A DNA stretch of 64,000 nucleotides from JAGVPT01 sp035505655. GTDB taxonomy: Bacteria > Bacteroidota > Ignavibacteria > UBA10030 > UBA8401. Each line of letters begins with the position of its first letter. Position 1 is the stretch's first letter. Location: positions 1-64,000 of the forward strand of contig DATJQP010000084.1 of assembly GCA_035505655.1 (NCBI GenBank). The letters are read 5' to 3'. The translations under genes and the position numbers were made by a program. Shown here piece by piece: positions 1 through 9,532 of the stretch. The notes beneath the pieces were generated by a model. The model searched no databases. It was given only the letters and a program-made list of their open reading frames with translations, and was not told the origin of the DNA.

Positions 1-71
1 ATATTGATCACCGAATAGAGCTTGTGTCTCAACATGTTACGGACGGCGACTTTGAAATAGTTCTTAACCAT
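1..71 (-). CDS. ABC transporter permease (FtsX/MacB type), N-terminal fragment cut by the window edge
   Basis: Only the first 23 codons are present. The minus-strand ATG lies at 71-69 and the translation begins MVKNYFKVAVRNMLRHKLYS. This matches the first residues of the four complete permeases to its right (for example MLRNYFKIASRNLIRHKVYS). The residues are the cytoplasmic lead-in to the first membrane helix of a large FtsX-like exporter permease. The gene continues to the left of the window and is the fifth permease of the same minus-strand operon, 9 bases downstream of the esterase stop codon. The family call is firm for such a short fragment because the alignment with its neighbours is colinear from the first residue. 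Its substrate is unknown. Confidence 0.8.
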   Translation of the reverse strand, partial: MVKNYFKVAVRNMLRHKLYSVIN

Positions 72-80
72 GACGATCTC

Positions 81-1598
81 CTACATGCCGTGGTACTGAT
101 ACTTCAGCGGAATCGCTGACGGATTGTTCACGGTCTCCGTATTCACGTAGAGCAACTGAAAAACACCTCCTGCGTTTTTCTGAACATACTCGACGCGGAA
201 AGGATAAAAACCTTTCTTGAGGGGAAGGATAAATGTCTTGGCGCTTTGAGGAGAGTGAACGCCGTCGTTGTCGATGATCAACGAGCCTCCGAGAAACAGT
301 CTCGAACCATCGCTTGAAACGAGTACAAAGATATAGTATCCGTCATTGACTGTCTCAAGGAAGCCATCGAAGACGCATGCGAAGCTGGTTTTTCTCGGGA
401 GTTCGTTCGCATTGAACGTGCTGTCCGCGATGCCCGTCTTACTGGGTTGAAGCGTCTTGAAATCCGGAATTGTCGCCCAGTCGCCTTCGTAATATGAATA
501 TCTCAGACCCCCGGAAAGCAATTTCCCGGGTCGTGAAACCGGCGGCAGCGGCTCGCCGAGCGGGAAACTGCCTCTGGCCGTCTTATCGTATTTTCCGGTA
601 AGCGAAAAAGATTTCACTACCAATTGAGCCGGTCCTGTGATGGTGATGCTCTGATCAACGATCGGTGACGTGCTGTCCGGGTCCATTCCATTAACGGTAT
701 ATCTGAGTTCGGGGTGGCTGCCCACGACAAAGATCCTCGTCGGCTTGTCCTTTAGTAAGATCCCGTTCATCGGGTGGAACATAATGGATTCTTTCGAATA
801 GCCTGAATAGGCGAATTTTATTCCGTCGTACATTGCTTTTAGTCTTACGGAATTGTGCGTCTCGTTCTGATAGGTCGTCACCTTCCAGTGCAGGGTCTTT
901 GGTGCCTGGGATTGGAGGAGCGAATCCAGATGACCAATATCCCCGTTATCAGAACGGCCGGCGATCCAAAGCACTTTGCCCGGCGGAAGGCCGTTCAACT
1001 TTTCGGATGCCATCTTCACGAGATAATCGTTGTTCCACCGAAAAGGGGGATCGGTCGAGTAATATGATTCAAATAACTGAGGCTCGCTGAGCAAGGCGTA
1101 CAGTGCAAAGAGACCGCCGTACGAATGGCCGTAGATTGAGCTTGTTCCGTTGGCCGGATACTTCGCGGCGATGTACGGAATGAGCTCGTTCTTGATGAAT
1201 GAAAGGAAATTTGCGGCCCCACCCGATATTTCGTTTTCGGGAACATGGACCGGCAGGAAATCCCTGTCGCGCTGGTTGGCACCGTTGATATACCTGTTTG
1301 GAATCGCCACGATGATTGCGGGAGGAACGAACCCTTCACCCTGCGCCCATTTGTGAACAAATGAGAATGGATCCATTGCCCACTCACCGTCTGTCACATA
1401 GATGACTTCATACTTATCGGTCGATCCCGGTTTATATGACTCGGGGAGGAGAACCTTAAGCGATCGCTCTTCTCTTAATACATTTGAATAGATCGAGTCA
1501 CTGACCGCACCGTGGTCCTGGGCAAACGCGGTGGAGAAGGTCTGCGCGGCGAAGATGAGGAATAACGCCAGACAGGTCGTCGAAACTGGTTTCTTCAT
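81..1598 (-). CDS. Secreted alpha/beta-hydrolase esterase with C-terminal PA14-like domain
   Basis: 505 residues. Residues 1-26 are a signal peptide ending at AFA-Q, so the enzyme is exported. Residues 40-265 resemble the putative esterase family that includes Fes/IroE-type siderophore esterases and S-formylglutathione hydrolase. The nucleophile elbow is GHSYGG (Ser159), and a late His in ETHNS (His248) is the probable catalytic histidine. Residues 275-345 look like a chitobiase-type C-terminal beta-sandwich (RYTVNGMDPDST). Residues 355-500 resemble a PA14 carbohydrate-binding domain (YYEGDW near the start, VSSDGSRLFLGG in the middle). The gene lies between permease genes of the ABC export operon, 9 bases before the next one, so it is probably co-expressed. 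Hydrolysis of an ester in the exported or imported compound is an inference. The substrate cannot be read from the sequence. Confidence 0.82.
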   Translation of the reverse strand: MKKPVSTTCLALFLIFAAQTFSTAFAQDHGAVSDSIYSNVLREERSLKVLLPESYKPGSTDKYEVIYVTDGEWAMDPFSFVHKWAQGEGFVPPAIIVAIPNRYINGANQRDRDFLPVHVPENEISGGAANFLSFIKNELIPYIAAKYPANGTSSIYGHSYGGLFALYALLSEPQLFESYYSTDPPFRWNNDYLVKMASEKLNGLPPGKVLWIAGRSDNGDIGHLDSLLQSQAPKTLHWKVTTYQNETHNSVRLKAMYDGIKFAYSGYSKESIMFHPMNGILLKDKPTRIFVVGSHPELRYTVNGMDPDSTSPIVDQSITITGPAQLVVKSFSLTGKYDKTARGSFPLGEPLPPVSRPGKLLSGGLRYSYYEGDWATIPDFKTLQPSKTGIADSTFNANELPRKTSFACVFDGFLETVNDGYYIFVLVSSDGSRLFLGGSLIIDNDGVHSPQSAKTFILPLKKGFYPFRVEYVQKNAGGVFQLLYVNTETVNNPSAIPLKYQYHGM

Positions 1599-1862
1599 GA
1601 TTGTTGTTCTTTCAAAGGTTGAGAAATGTCGAACTACAGTCTTATTGTTGGTTATCCATGGAGGATTTGGCGAAACATCCTATGAATTCCGATCCGTCAT
1701 TTCTTTCACCCCTCAGGCTTCTCATCCCCCTCATTGAGCACCGGGATTTCGGTCTTCGACACTTCCCGTATCGGAGAGCCTCAACCCGCTTTCGGCCGGA
1801 TTTCGGCGCCACTCATGACGGAGCGCCTCAACCTGCCAGAGGCGGATCTTCGCGCTTCGATA

Positions 1863-4313
1863 TTATTCATACCGAAGTGCTTCGACCGGATTTGCGGTCG
1901 CGGCTTTGATTGCATGGAAGCTGATTGTCACCAGGGCGATGAGCAATGCCGCTAGCCCCGAGAACAGAAAGATCCAGATCCCGATTTCGGTCCTGTAAGC
2001 AAAACCCTCCAGCCATTCATTCATGACAAAGAATGCGAGCGGCCATCCGATGACATTCGCGGCGAGTACCCACTTCGCAAATTCTCGGGAAAGCATAAGA
2101 ACGATATCTGTGACGGTTGCCCCGAGAACTTTTCGTACTCCTATCTCCTTCGTCCTTTGTTCCGTTGCAAAGGCTGCAAGCGCGAACAGGCCCAGGCATG
2201 CCACAAAAATCGTCAGGAAGGAGAACAACAGAAATACATTTCCCAACCGTTCGGCCGAATCGTATCCTTTTTCAAAATTGGTGTCGAGGAAGGAGTATTC
2301 AAAGGGCATGTCGGGAGCGACGGCCTCCCATTCAGACTTGATCGCGGAGATCGTTTTCGTCAGGTCCTCGGGACGCACCCGAACGACGATGAAGGAATTC
2401 GGGATGGAATATGATTTCGAAGTCCGGTTAAAGAGAGCGAACGGCGTGATCGGTGAGTACATGTTCATGAAATTGAAATCTTTTACGACCCCGATGACTC
2501 TGTACTTCACATCGTTGCTCAGATACGTCACATCCTTGCCGATTGGATCCGAGAACCCAAAATCCCTCACGGCGGCTTCATTAAGGATGACACTGGCGGA
2601 GTCGTCATAACCCTTCTCGAAGCCTCTGCCCCTGACGACTTTCATTCCCATGGTGTTGATGAAATTGTCGTCGGTCATATACGACAAGAGATCGACCTTT
2701 CTGCTCTCTTTCCCTTCGATCTCATATCCGTCTTCGAATCCGTACGAAGGCGGGACTCCGGTCGAGATCGATGCATCGACGACCTGAGCATGTGCCCTGA
2801 CCCTGTCCCTGAATGCTTCCTCGTGGCCGCCCAATCGATTATTGTCGTTGGAGATGACCATCAACCCGTCTTTGTTGAAACCAAGATCGGCCTGCCGGAC
2901 GAAATCCATTTGCTTCCTTACGAGAAGCGTGCATGTGATGAGACCGATCGCGGTGGCAAACTGTGCCACAACGAGAATGTCTCTCAGCGCCATTTTCCTC
3001 GAAGAGAACTTCCGGCCTCCCTTGATGACCGCTACGGGCTTCAACGCCGACAGATAGAAACCGGGATAACTTCCCGAAACGATGCCGACAAGAATGCCGA
3101 GCAGGATCATTGCCGGCGCAAGCCACCATGGTTGAAGCAGGTCGAATGAAAGTGACTTTCCCGTCAGCTCATTAAAGAGCGGGAAAACGATCTCGACGAG
3201 AAAGACGGCTATCATCAACGCGAGGAAACTGAGAACGAGCGACTCGACAAGGTGTTGAAGGACCAGGGAGCTTCTCGCGGAACCAAGAACCTTTCTCACC
3301 CCTATTTCTTTCGCGCGGCTCGCGGAGCGGGCGGTGGTGAGGTTCATGAAATTGATGCAGGCAACAGCCAGGATCAGTACTGCAATAACTGACAGGAGGT
3401 AGACCTCCGTCCTGTTGCCAAGCGGGCCGAGACGGTTTCCGATGAGCGGGGATCCGAGGTAGACATCGGTGAGGGGCTGGAGTGCAAAGTGCCAGTGGCC
3501 GCCGCCCCGGATCATATCGTCATACGAGTATCCCAGTCGTTTGAGTCCGGCGGGCAGATACTTTTGCTCGATCTCGGTGATCTTGGGCTGAACGACGGAG
3601 GCGGAAGCATCTTTCCTGAGCTCTACGTATGTCGTCACCTGCATCCAGATCCAGCTCCAGTCCCGCCACGCTACCTCGGGATACGACGACATCGATGTCA
3701 GCATGTCAAACCGGATCTGCGAGTTATGTGGGACGTCGCGGACGACCCCGGTCACTTTGAATAGATTCTGATACGCACCATACCCGTTCGTCTCGTTTTG
3801 ACCGATGATGAGGTTCTTGCCAACCGGCGATTCGTCCCCGAAGTATTTCTTTGCAGCCGACTCGGTGAGGACCACGCTGTTCGGCTCCTTGAGCGCCGTC
3901 GAAGGATCCCCGGCGATCAGCGGGTACGTGAAGAGTTTCAGGAAATTGGAATCGGCTGCGACGATTCCATCTTCATCATAGAAACTGCTTCCCTGACGGA
4001 CAACGGTCCTCAACATCGGTCTGAGCCGTGTCGCGGCGGAGACCTCGGGAATCTCAGCGAGCATCTTTCCGGCAAGCGGAGGGGGCGTGCCGGGCCCGAT
4101 TCCTTCCGTGCCGTTCCATTTGAAATCCCAGTTGACTCTGTAGAGTTGATCGGCCTTCAGGTTGAAACGGTCGTAGCTGAGCTCGTCGCGGACCCAGAAC
4201 AGAATGAGAATTGCCGATGCCATCCCGATCGCCAGGCCGGCAATGTTGATGAAGGAGTAAAGTCTGTTCTTTGAGATCTTCCTCAGGGCGACCTTGACGA
4301 AGCTTCTTATCAT
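1863..4313 (-). CDS. ABC transporter permease, double MacB_PCD/FtsX type
   Basis: About 816 residues. A membrane helix follows the N-terminal amphipathic lead (about 20-45), then a periplasmic MacB-type core domain, three helices around 285-420, a fifth at about 430-455, a second periplasmic core, and three C-terminal helices. The C-terminal FtsX hallmark TKEIGIRKVLGATV is clear and the protein ends in LRYE like its paralogues. The reading frame can be opened from a GTG at 4328, but ATG codons at 4316 and 4313 align with the start of the paralogues and follow an AAAGGG stretch, so 4313 is preferred. It belongs to the minus-strand exporter operon. Relatives include SalY/MacB-type permeases that couple ATP hydrolysis to mechanotransmission across the periplasm. 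The substrate is unknown. Confidence 0.9.
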   Translation of the reverse strand: MIRSFVKVALRKISKNRLYSFINIAGLAIGMASAILILFWVRDELSYDRFNLKADQLYRVNWDFKWNGTEGIGPGTPPPLAGKMLAEIPEVSAATRLRPMLRTVVRQGSSFYDEDGIVAADSNFLKLFTYPLIAGDPSTALKEPNSVVLTESAAKKYFGDESPVGKNLIIGQNETNGYGAYQNLFKVTGVVRDVPHNSQIRFDMLTSMSSYPEVAWRDWSWIWMQVTTYVELRKDASASVVQPKITEIEQKYLPAGLKRLGYSYDDMIRGGGHWHFALQPLTDVYLGSPLIGNRLGPLGNRTEVYLLSVIAVLILAVACINFMNLTTARSASRAKEIGVRKVLGSARSSLVLQHLVESLVLSFLALMIAVFLVEIVFPLFNELTGKSLSFDLLQPWWLAPAMILLGILVGIVSGSYPGFYLSALKPVAVIKGGRKFSSRKMALRDILVVAQFATAIGLITCTLLVRKQMDFVRQADLGFNKDGLMVISNDNNRLGGHEEAFRDRVRAHAQVVDASISTGVPPSYGFEDGYEIEGKESRKVDLLSYMTDDNFINTMGMKVVRGRGFEKGYDDSASVILNEAAVRDFGFSDPIGKDVTYLSNDVKYRVIGVVKDFNFMNMYSPITPFALFNRTSKSYSIPNSFIVVRVRPEDLTKTISAIKSEWEAVAPDMPFEYSFLDTNFEKGYDSAERLGNVFLLFSFLTIFVACLGLFALAAFATEQRTKEIGVRKVLGATVTDIVLMLSREFAKWVLAANVIGWPLAFFVMNEWLEGFAYRTEIGIWIFLFSGLAALLIALVTISFHAIKAATANPVEALRYE

Positions 4314-4388
4314 CATCCCTTTGCTCACTTATGCTGGTGGTAGGTCATTGATTGTGTCTCGCGAAGCCGGGGAACATGCATTTCGATG

Positions 4389-6716
4389 TTATTCGTATCG
4401 GAGCGCTCTGATCGGGTTTGCCGTCGCGGCCCGAATCACCTGCCAGCTCACTGTGGCAAATGCTATCAGGATCGTAAGTCCCCCGGCGAGAACAAATACC
4501 GACCAGCTCATCGGAATCCGATAGGCAAAACCCTGCAACCAATTGCTGACCACATACCATGCTGCCGGCCAGGCGACGAGGTTGGCGATCAGGATCCATC
4601 TGATAAAATCCATAGTCAACAAGGCAAGGACACCGCCGATCGAAGCACCCAGCACCTTGCGTATTCCAATTTCTTTTGTTCTCCGTTCTGCCTTGTAAGA
4701 AGCCAGCCCGAACAACCCAAGGCAGGAAAGGAAAATCGACATCAGTGCGACGACAGCCGCTAGGTTGTCCGTCCTCTGTTCTGTCTTATACTGGTTGTCC
4801 ACGACGTCATCGAGGAATCGATACTCGAATGGATCATCGGGTACGATGCTTCTTACGGTTTTCTCTACCGACTTCATAGCAGCGGAAAGTTGCGTCGTCG
4901 ACAAGCGAACGCACAAGTAATTCGCCGCTCTCGTCGGGACAAGAACGATTGGTGCCATCTCTTCTCTGAGAGATTGCGTGTTGAAATCATGGATCACTCC
5001 GACAATCCTCCCTTTCCTGCCGAACCAGGTCGTGAGATTCCTGCCCAGAGGATCGGTGATGCCCATCTCTTTCGCCGCTTCCTCGTTGACGACGAACGCT
5101 TCCGACATGTCCGAAGGATACTGCTTGGAAAAGAACCTTCCCTGTTCCATCTTCACCTGGAAGGTCTCCGCAAAATCTTCATCGACGAAATTGAAACCCA
5201 CCTCCAGCGGTGTGCTCGTAGCCTTGCCTTCCCAGTCAATAGGTCCCGTCCCGGCTCCTTCAAAGCCCGTGAAGTCCGTCGCCGACACGGACGCGCTTTG
5301 TACAAATGGATATTTCAATAACTCGTCCTTGACACGAGAGACATTCTGCAGCAAAGCCCCCCGGGTGCTGATCATCAAAACTTGATTCTTGTTGAAGCCG
5401 AGATCTTTCGCCTGCATGAAACGAAGCTGTCTGCCTATGAAGAGGATACAGGTGATCATGAACACCGAAAATGAAAACTGCGCAACGACCAACGCATTCC
5501 GCACCAGTGAGGAGTGATGCTCTCCCGTTCGGGAGACTTTGCCGCTCAGCGCTGTCATCGGGCTGAAGGACGAGAGATAGATTGCAGGATAGCTTCCTGC
5601 TAACAGACCCGTCACAACCGCGATCCCGAGGAGAACCGGCAGGATCCGTCCTGCAAGAGTCATGGCGATACGAGTGCCCAGCATGTCATTCAAAGCGGGG
5701 AGACTCAGCTCGACGAGGACGACGGCGATCAAAAGTGAAACGAACGAGAGGAACATGCTCTCGGTCATAAATTGCCGCGCGAGCTCCATTCGTGAAGAGC
5801 CGACAGTCTTCTTGATCCCGATTTCTTTCAGCCGTTGTTCGGAGCGTGCGGTTGAAAGATTCATGAAGTTGATGCAGGCAACAACCAGTATCAAAAATCC
5901 AAAGGCCGAAAAAATATAGACGTAGACTATAGGTCCGCCTCCGCCCGGCTCGTAAAGATGGCTCTTCGTCATGGGGAACAAGAAGAGGATATTTTTCCAG
6001 GTCGGGTTGAAAGTATCCATGACACCGGAGATCTTCTTGTTCATCGTGTCAGGAGAAGCGTCTGCCCGCAGCAAGACGTACGTCTGGGTGGACTTCCTGT
6101 CCCACATCCTTGTATACTCGGGCCCATTCGAGAATGGGATGACGAAATCGAACTGCATCTGAGACGTCGAGGGGACGTCCGAAAAGACCCCGGTGACGAC
6201 CATGCCCGGCTTGTCATTGAGCGTGAGGGGCTGCCCGACGGGGTCGCTATGCCCGAAGAGCTTCTGCGCCAACGATCTCGAAATGACAATCGAAGCAGGG
6301 CCGGCGAGGACTGATTCAGGATTTCCCTCTTCAAGCGGAAAAGTGAACATCCGGAAGAATGACGAATCGACAAGACCGCCTTTGCAGAAGAAGCCCCTCA
6401 CATCATGGGACACCTTCCAGCTCATGGCCGAGTAGCTCGTCGATTGTTCAACTTCGGGGAAGTTGTCCTTCAAATAGTTCGCAAGGGGACCGGGTTCGTA
6501 GTATCCGTAGAAGTCCTTTTGTGCGTTCGTAAAGGCGACCCGGTACAAACGGTCGGCGTTCTTATGGAATTCATCGTAACTCAATTCGTAGTTGACCCAA
6601 AGCATGATAAGAACGGCACATGCCATCCCAACTGCCAGGCCGACGACGTTAATCAGAGAATAGACTTTGTGTCTGATCAAATTTCGGGAAGCGATCTTGA
6701 AATAGTTTCTTAGCAT
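4389..6716 (-). CDS. ABC transporter permease, double MacB_PCD/FtsX type
   Basis: 775 residues, beginning MLRNYFKIASRNLIRHKVYS. It has the same eight-helix plan as its neighbours: one N-terminal helix, a periplasmic domain of about 230 residues, three helices, a central helix near the start of the second half (VVAQFSFSVFMITCILFIG), a second periplasmic domain, and three terminal helices. The FtsX motif TKEIGIRKVLGASI is at about 680 and the C-terminus is IRALRYE. It is 84 bases downstream of the permease at 6801 and 75 bases upstream of the next one, in the same direction, so one transcript is likely. No ATP-binding domain is fused to it. It must use the ATPases encoded at 12131 and 13350 or others in the genome (inference). 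Confidence 0.9.
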   Translation of the reverse strand: MLRNYFKIASRNLIRHKVYSLINVVGLAVGMACAVLIMLWVNYELSYDEFHKNADRLYRVAFTNAQKDFYGYYEPGPLANYLKDNFPEVEQSTSYSAMSWKVSHDVRGFFCKGGLVDSSFFRMFTFPLEEGNPESVLAGPASIVISRSLAQKLFGHSDPVGQPLTLNDKPGMVVTGVFSDVPSTSQMQFDFVIPFSNGPEYTRMWDRKSTQTYVLLRADASPDTMNKKISGVMDTFNPTWKNILFLFPMTKSHLYEPGGGGPIVYVYIFSAFGFLILVVACINFMNLSTARSEQRLKEIGIKKTVGSSRMELARQFMTESMFLSFVSLLIAVVLVELSLPALNDMLGTRIAMTLAGRILPVLLGIAVVTGLLAGSYPAIYLSSFSPMTALSGKVSRTGEHHSSLVRNALVVAQFSFSVFMITCILFIGRQLRFMQAKDLGFNKNQVLMISTRGALLQNVSRVKDELLKYPFVQSASVSATDFTGFEGAGTGPIDWEGKATSTPLEVGFNFVDEDFAETFQVKMEQGRFFSKQYPSDMSEAFVVNEEAAKEMGITDPLGRNLTTWFGRKGRIVGVIHDFNTQSLREEMAPIVLVPTRAANYLCVRLSTTQLSAAMKSVEKTVRSIVPDDPFEYRFLDDVVDNQYKTEQRTDNLAAVVALMSIFLSCLGLFGLASYKAERRTKEIGIRKVLGASIGGVLALLTMDFIRWILIANLVAWPAAWYVVSNWLQGFAYRIPMSWSVFVLAGGLTILIAFATVSWQVIRAATANPIRALRYE

Positions 6717-6800
6717 ACGCTTCTTCTAATGAGGTTCAAGGTTCATCGTTCTTCGTTATCCCTTCACTGTTCATTATTGATTGTTCACTCTCAATCGAAT

Positions 6801-9182
6801 TCATTCATACCTCAGGCTCTCAACCGGGTTTGCCGTGGCGGCTTTCATCGCCTGTGCGCCGACTGTCAGCAATGCGATGGCGAACCCAAAAGCCGCCGCG
6901 AGCCCGAACATCCACCAGTTGATCGGGATTCTGTAGGCAAAGTCCTCAAGCCATTTGCTCATGAAATACCATGCTACCGGGATTGCAACGAGATTAGACA
7001 AGACAACCCAGGTCATGAAATCTTTTGAAAGGGTGAACACGACATCTGTGATCGAAGCACCCAAGACTTTCCGGATGCCCACTTCTTTCGTCCTCTGTTC
7101 CGCTGAAATGGATGCGAGACCGAACAGGCCGAGACATGCAATCATGATCGAAATGAAAGAGAAGCATTGGAAGATCGTCCGCATGCGGAAATCCGACGAG
7201 TATTGCTTGTTGAGCGAATCGTCGTAGAAATAGTATTCAAGGGGCACACTCCCCATCTCCTTCTGCCATAGTTGTTCGACGACGGAAATGAGGCCCTGTG
7301 GATTCCCGGGCCTGATCCGGAGAGACATCACCTGATATCGGCCCTCAAACTGATTGCTGTCTGGAATGTTGAAGATCAACGGTTCGATCGCGGTCCGGAA
7401 AGAGGCGAAGTGGAAGTCCCTGACGACGCCCACGATCTTGCCCCGCTTCCCCCACAACGCAACTTCCTTATTCAGCGGAGCAGTGAATCCCATCGTCTTC
7501 GCGGCCGCTTCGTTGATGACGAAAGCTCCGCTTCTGTCGGTCGGATACTGGTCTGAAAAAAACCTTCCCTGGACAATTTGGAATTTATACGTCGCGGCCA
7601 GATTGTCGTCGGTATGGAGCACCCAGAAATGGACCTGTTCGTTCGCCGGCTTTCCTTCCCAGGTGATACCTTCTGTCCGCGTCAATGAAGTGCTGACCGG
7701 TTCAGATCGCGACACTGTTATGACGTCTGGATCTTTTTCCAATTCGTTCTTCATCGATTCAAATTTCGTGTTTGCATTACTCGTCAGTCGAATGCAGAGC
7801 AGGTTCTCTTTGTCAAAACCGAGATTGCTGTTCATGACGAACGACAACTGATTGGATATCACGATCGTGCAAACGATGATTCCAATAGAGGCGGCAAATT
7901 GAAAAATAACAAGCCCCGACCGCGCGAGCGCTCCCCCCGATCCTGACGGCAGCCGCTTACGCAAGATCTGTACGGGGCTGAAAGAGGAGAGCAGCAATGC
8001 GGGATAGAATCCCGACGCAAGCCCGGTCCCCGAAATGATGGCGAGCGAAATGAAAATGAACGAGGGATCGCCGTACCGCACCGACAGTGTTTTCCCGGAT
8101 AATGTGTTGAATTCCGGCAAAAACAACTCAACGACGAGCAACGCCAGCACGAAAGCCATTGAGGAGGTAATGAGGCTCTCCCCCAGGAACTGTGCCATCA
8201 GCCTTCTCCTGCTCGCTCCGATCGTCTTCTTGACGGCGATTTCCTTCCTCCTCTTCAATGACAAGGCGGTCGACAAATTCATGTAATTGATACCGGCGAT
8301 GAGGAGGATAACCACGGCGATGGCGATGAAGATCCTCACGTACGCTATATCTCCCGTTCCCTCGAGGAATTTGACATGACCGCTGAACAGATGAATCTTT
8401 GTCAGCGGCAGAAGAGCATAGCTCAGATTGTCGGCATTCTGTTGCGGGAAGTGCCTAATCTCGCATTGCCTGATCTTTGAAGAGAGGGCGTCGGCATCGA
8501 CATTCCCTTCAGTCTCGATATACGTGTGGAACGATTGGTCGAACCATGTTTCAAAATTGATTCCGATCGATTTAAACCACTGCATGGGCAGAATGATATG
8601 AGCGCGAATGTGCGATTGCGGCGGAATGCCCTCCAGGATGCCGCTCACTTTGACCGCGCTCTTGCCGCCAAAACCGGAGACGGTGAGAGATTTGCCGACG
8701 GCATTCTCGGAACCGAAGTATTTCTGCGCCGTTTCCCTGTCGAGAAGAATTGAGTTCGGATCGTCAAGCGCGGTTGCGGGGTTTCCCTCTGAAAGGCTCA
8801 AGGAAAAGAAGTCGAAGAAACCCGAACGTGCAAAGACCACATTCTCTTCAAAGCCCTTGTCGCCGTTCTGGATGAGGAACTTGAAACTCGCGGGAAGCTG
8901 CATGACGCTTGTCGATTTCTTGATCTCCGGCAGTTCTTCCTTCAAAGCCGGTGCGAGCATGGAGGATGTCACCGCATTCATCCCGTTCCGATCGCCGCGC
9001 ACGACAAGAGAGATGCGATCGGAGTCCTTGAAGAACCTGTCATAGCTTAATTCATCCTGCGCCCAGAGCAGAATCAGGATCGTGCAAGCCATCCCCGCCG
9101 CCAGCCCCGCGACATTGATGAAAGAAAAGACTCTGTGGCGGAGCAGATTTCTAAAAGCCATGGCAAAGTAGTTCTTCAGCAT
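6801..9182 (-). CDS. ABC transporter permease, double MacB_PCD/FtsX type
   Basis: 793 residues from the ATG at 9182 (MLKNYFAMAFRNLLRHRVFS). The frame is open further upstream to 9284, but 9182 aligns with the paralogues, is preceded by a GGAGAAATGAC Shine-Dalgarno region, and lies one base after the stop codon of the 108-residue gene, which indicates translational coupling. It has the MacB-type periplasmic domains and eight predicted helices of the family, with TKEVGIRKVLGASI before the last three helices and an LRYE C-terminus. Its first periplasmic domain is the most divergent of the four (LVVRGDRNGMN region), so a different partner or substrate is possible. Confidence 0.9.
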   Translation of the reverse strand: MLKNYFAMAFRNLLRHRVFSFINVAGLAAGMACTILILLWAQDELSYDRFFKDSDRISLVVRGDRNGMNAVTSSMLAPALKEELPEIKKSTSVMQLPASFKFLIQNGDKGFEENVVFARSGFFDFFSLSLSEGNPATALDDPNSILLDRETAQKYFGSENAVGKSLTVSGFGGKSAVKVSGILEGIPPQSHIRAHIILPMQWFKSIGINFETWFDQSFHTYIETEGNVDADALSSKIRQCEIRHFPQQNADNLSYALLPLTKIHLFSGHVKFLEGTGDIAYVRIFIAIAVVILLIAGINYMNLSTALSLKRRKEIAVKKTIGASRRRLMAQFLGESLITSSMAFVLALLVVELFLPEFNTLSGKTLSVRYGDPSFIFISLAIISGTGLASGFYPALLLSSFSPVQILRKRLPSGSGGALARSGLVIFQFAASIGIIVCTIVISNQLSFVMNSNLGFDKENLLCIRLTSNANTKFESMKNELEKDPDVITVSRSEPVSTSLTRTEGITWEGKPANEQVHFWVLHTDDNLAATYKFQIVQGRFFSDQYPTDRSGAFVINEAAAKTMGFTAPLNKEVALWGKRGKIVGVVRDFHFASFRTAIEPLIFNIPDSNQFEGRYQVMSLRIRPGNPQGLISVVEQLWQKEMGSVPLEYYFYDDSLNKQYSSDFRMRTIFQCFSFISIMIACLGLFGLASISAEQRTKEVGIRKVLGASITDVVFTLSKDFMTWVVLSNLVAIPVAWYFMSKWLEDFAYRIPINWWMFGLAAAFGFAIALLTVGAQAMKAATANPVESLRYE

Positions 9183-9183
9183 G

Positions 9184-9510
9184 TCATTTCTCCATTTCTC
9201 GGCGACTGTCGTTACGTGCATTCTCGGAATGTGCGCTCGCGGTCGGCCTTTGCCGGTAAAGCACCTGTACGAATTTTGACTCATCCTTCGGCCTGAAGAT
9301 CTGAATCAGCTCCCATGAGCGGTCATACGTCATCAGTCCGTCCTGAAGCAACGCTATTTTCCGGTCCACCGGCCACTGTTCCTCGTCCGGTTCCCAGCGA
9401 AATGACTCGACCCGAAAATTGACCTGCCTCTTCTTGCCGTTGATTTTCACTTCGATCTCGGCAATCTGCCTGTCGAAAAAATCGGGGAGCGGAATACAGA
9501 GATCTTTCAT
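9184..9510 (-). CDS. Small hypothetical protein coupled to ABC permease genes
   Basis: 108 residues with no signal peptide or membrane helix; family not recognised. It is mixed alpha/beta in appearance: an N-terminal strand-rich part (QIAEIEVKINGKKRQVNFRV), then acidic and aromatic residues (FRWEPDEEQW) and a basic, Ser/Arg/Glu-rich tail. The stop codon TGA at 9186-9184 is one base from the ATG of the next permease, and its start lies 22 bases after the stop of the permease upstream. An ORF held this tightly between two exporter genes is unlikely to be chance. Its function is unknown. A cytosolic accessory or regulatory subunit of the exporter is only a guess. Confidence 0.65.
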   Translation of the reverse strand: MKDLCIPLPDFFDRQIAEIEVKINGKKRQVNFRVESFRWEPDEEQWPVDRKIALLQDGLMTYDRSWELIQIFRPKDESKFVQVLYRQRPTASAHSENARNDSRREMEK

Positions 9511-9532
9511 TTCAACAGGTCCTTTCCCGATG

